Assembly (NCBI GenBank): GCA_910575155.1
Contig: CAJTDX010000003.1
Span: forward strand, 1-64,000
Source of the DNA: Lachnospiraceae bacterium
Lineage (GTDB): Bacteria; Bacillota; Clostridia; Lachnospirales; Lachnospiraceae
Direction: 5' to 3'
Length of the DNA: 64,000 nucleotides
Of the stretch, positions 63,921 through 64,000 are shown in pieces. The notes under the pieces were generated by a model that made no database searches, had not been told where the DNA came from, and saw nothing but the letters and a program-made list of their open reading frames with translations. How positions within the stretch are numbered: position 1 is the stretch's first letter; each line of letters starts with the position of its first letter. A program made the position numbers and the translations under genes.

Positions 63921-64000
63921 ATGGCAACAAAGGCTTATTATCCAAGAACAGAAATCGGACCGGACAAAGTTGGCTTTGCAAAAACACGCTCCATCATTGA
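63921..64000 (+). CDS. 5' end of an unidentified gene, cut by the window
   Basis: ATG 63921 with AAGGAGG ten bases upstream and a consensus promoter. The first 26 residues read MATKAYYPRTEIGPDKVGFA then KTRSII. Too short to assign a family. Confidence 0.7.
   Translation, partial: MATKAYYPRTEIGPDKVGFAKTRSII

Overview
The window looks like chromosome of an anaerobic Firmicute of class Clostridia, most likely Lachnospiraceae. Grounds: AGGAGG ribosome sites and consensus TTGACA/TATAAT promoters; a methionine synthase whose reactivation domain is a separate gene; families common in gut clostridia (DUF975-, DUF3877-, DUF4474- and DUF6033-like proteins); VanR/VanS-type two-component pairs; and a YtrA-type GntR/ABC operon. 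The species assignment is inference. No rRNA, tRNA, CRISPR array or transposase gene was found.

Layout. 1-2.3 kb: 3' end of a large fibronectin-III-like surface protein gene. 2.3-3.7 kb (minus): an ABC importer permease and the 3' part of its ATPase gene. 3.69-11.66 kb: an ~8-kb integrated element with a primase-like protein, an AAA/PD-(D/E)XK protein, two decayed cargo genes and a large serine recombinase. The element sits exactly inside the Walker A codons of the ATPase; the missing 5' part of that gene is at 11.65-11.80 kb, and joining the two sides at the shared TTGCCG restores an intact P-loop in frame. 12.0-12.6 kb: a small gene and an XRE regulator.

12.6-22.2 kb holds the most unusual locus. 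A WYL-domain regulator is followed by two dynamin-like GTPases, a glycine-zipper protein, a 1,101-aa HerA/VirB4-like ATPase, a stand-alone HNH/EndoVII-type nuclease and a DUF6985-like putative immunity protein, all closely spaced or overlapping. I do not recognise this combination as a named system. It reads as a WYL-controlled conflict (anti-phage or toxin) module. It is followed by an AAA ATPase/RloB pair (AbiL- or RloAB-like) in which rloB is frameshifted, so 12.6-24.8 kb is a defence/toxin island.

24.8-42.4 kb returns to core genome: M15 peptidase, iron alcohol dehydrogenase, queH, argH, asd, two TerD-family genes, a MerR/MATE pair with a MerR-type 19-bp-spaced promoter, metF, the methionine synthase activation gene, metH, a DUF4474-like protein and a metallophosphoesterase. 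42.6-51.2 kb is regulatory and envelope-related: a damaged ECF sigma/anti-sigma remnant, two two-component systems, a DUF975 protein, an HTH/TPR regulator and a GntR-ABC operon. 51.3-64 kb carries a secreted cysteine-peptidase-like protein ending in a MITE-like palindromic repeat, branched-chain amino acid genes (ilvN, ilvC, leuC, leuD with a divergent LysR), a repetitive coiled-coil protein, a two-AP2-domain protein, a SleB-like hydrolase, thrC, a CheX-like/CheY pair, a small membrane protein, cdd and the start of an unidentified gene.
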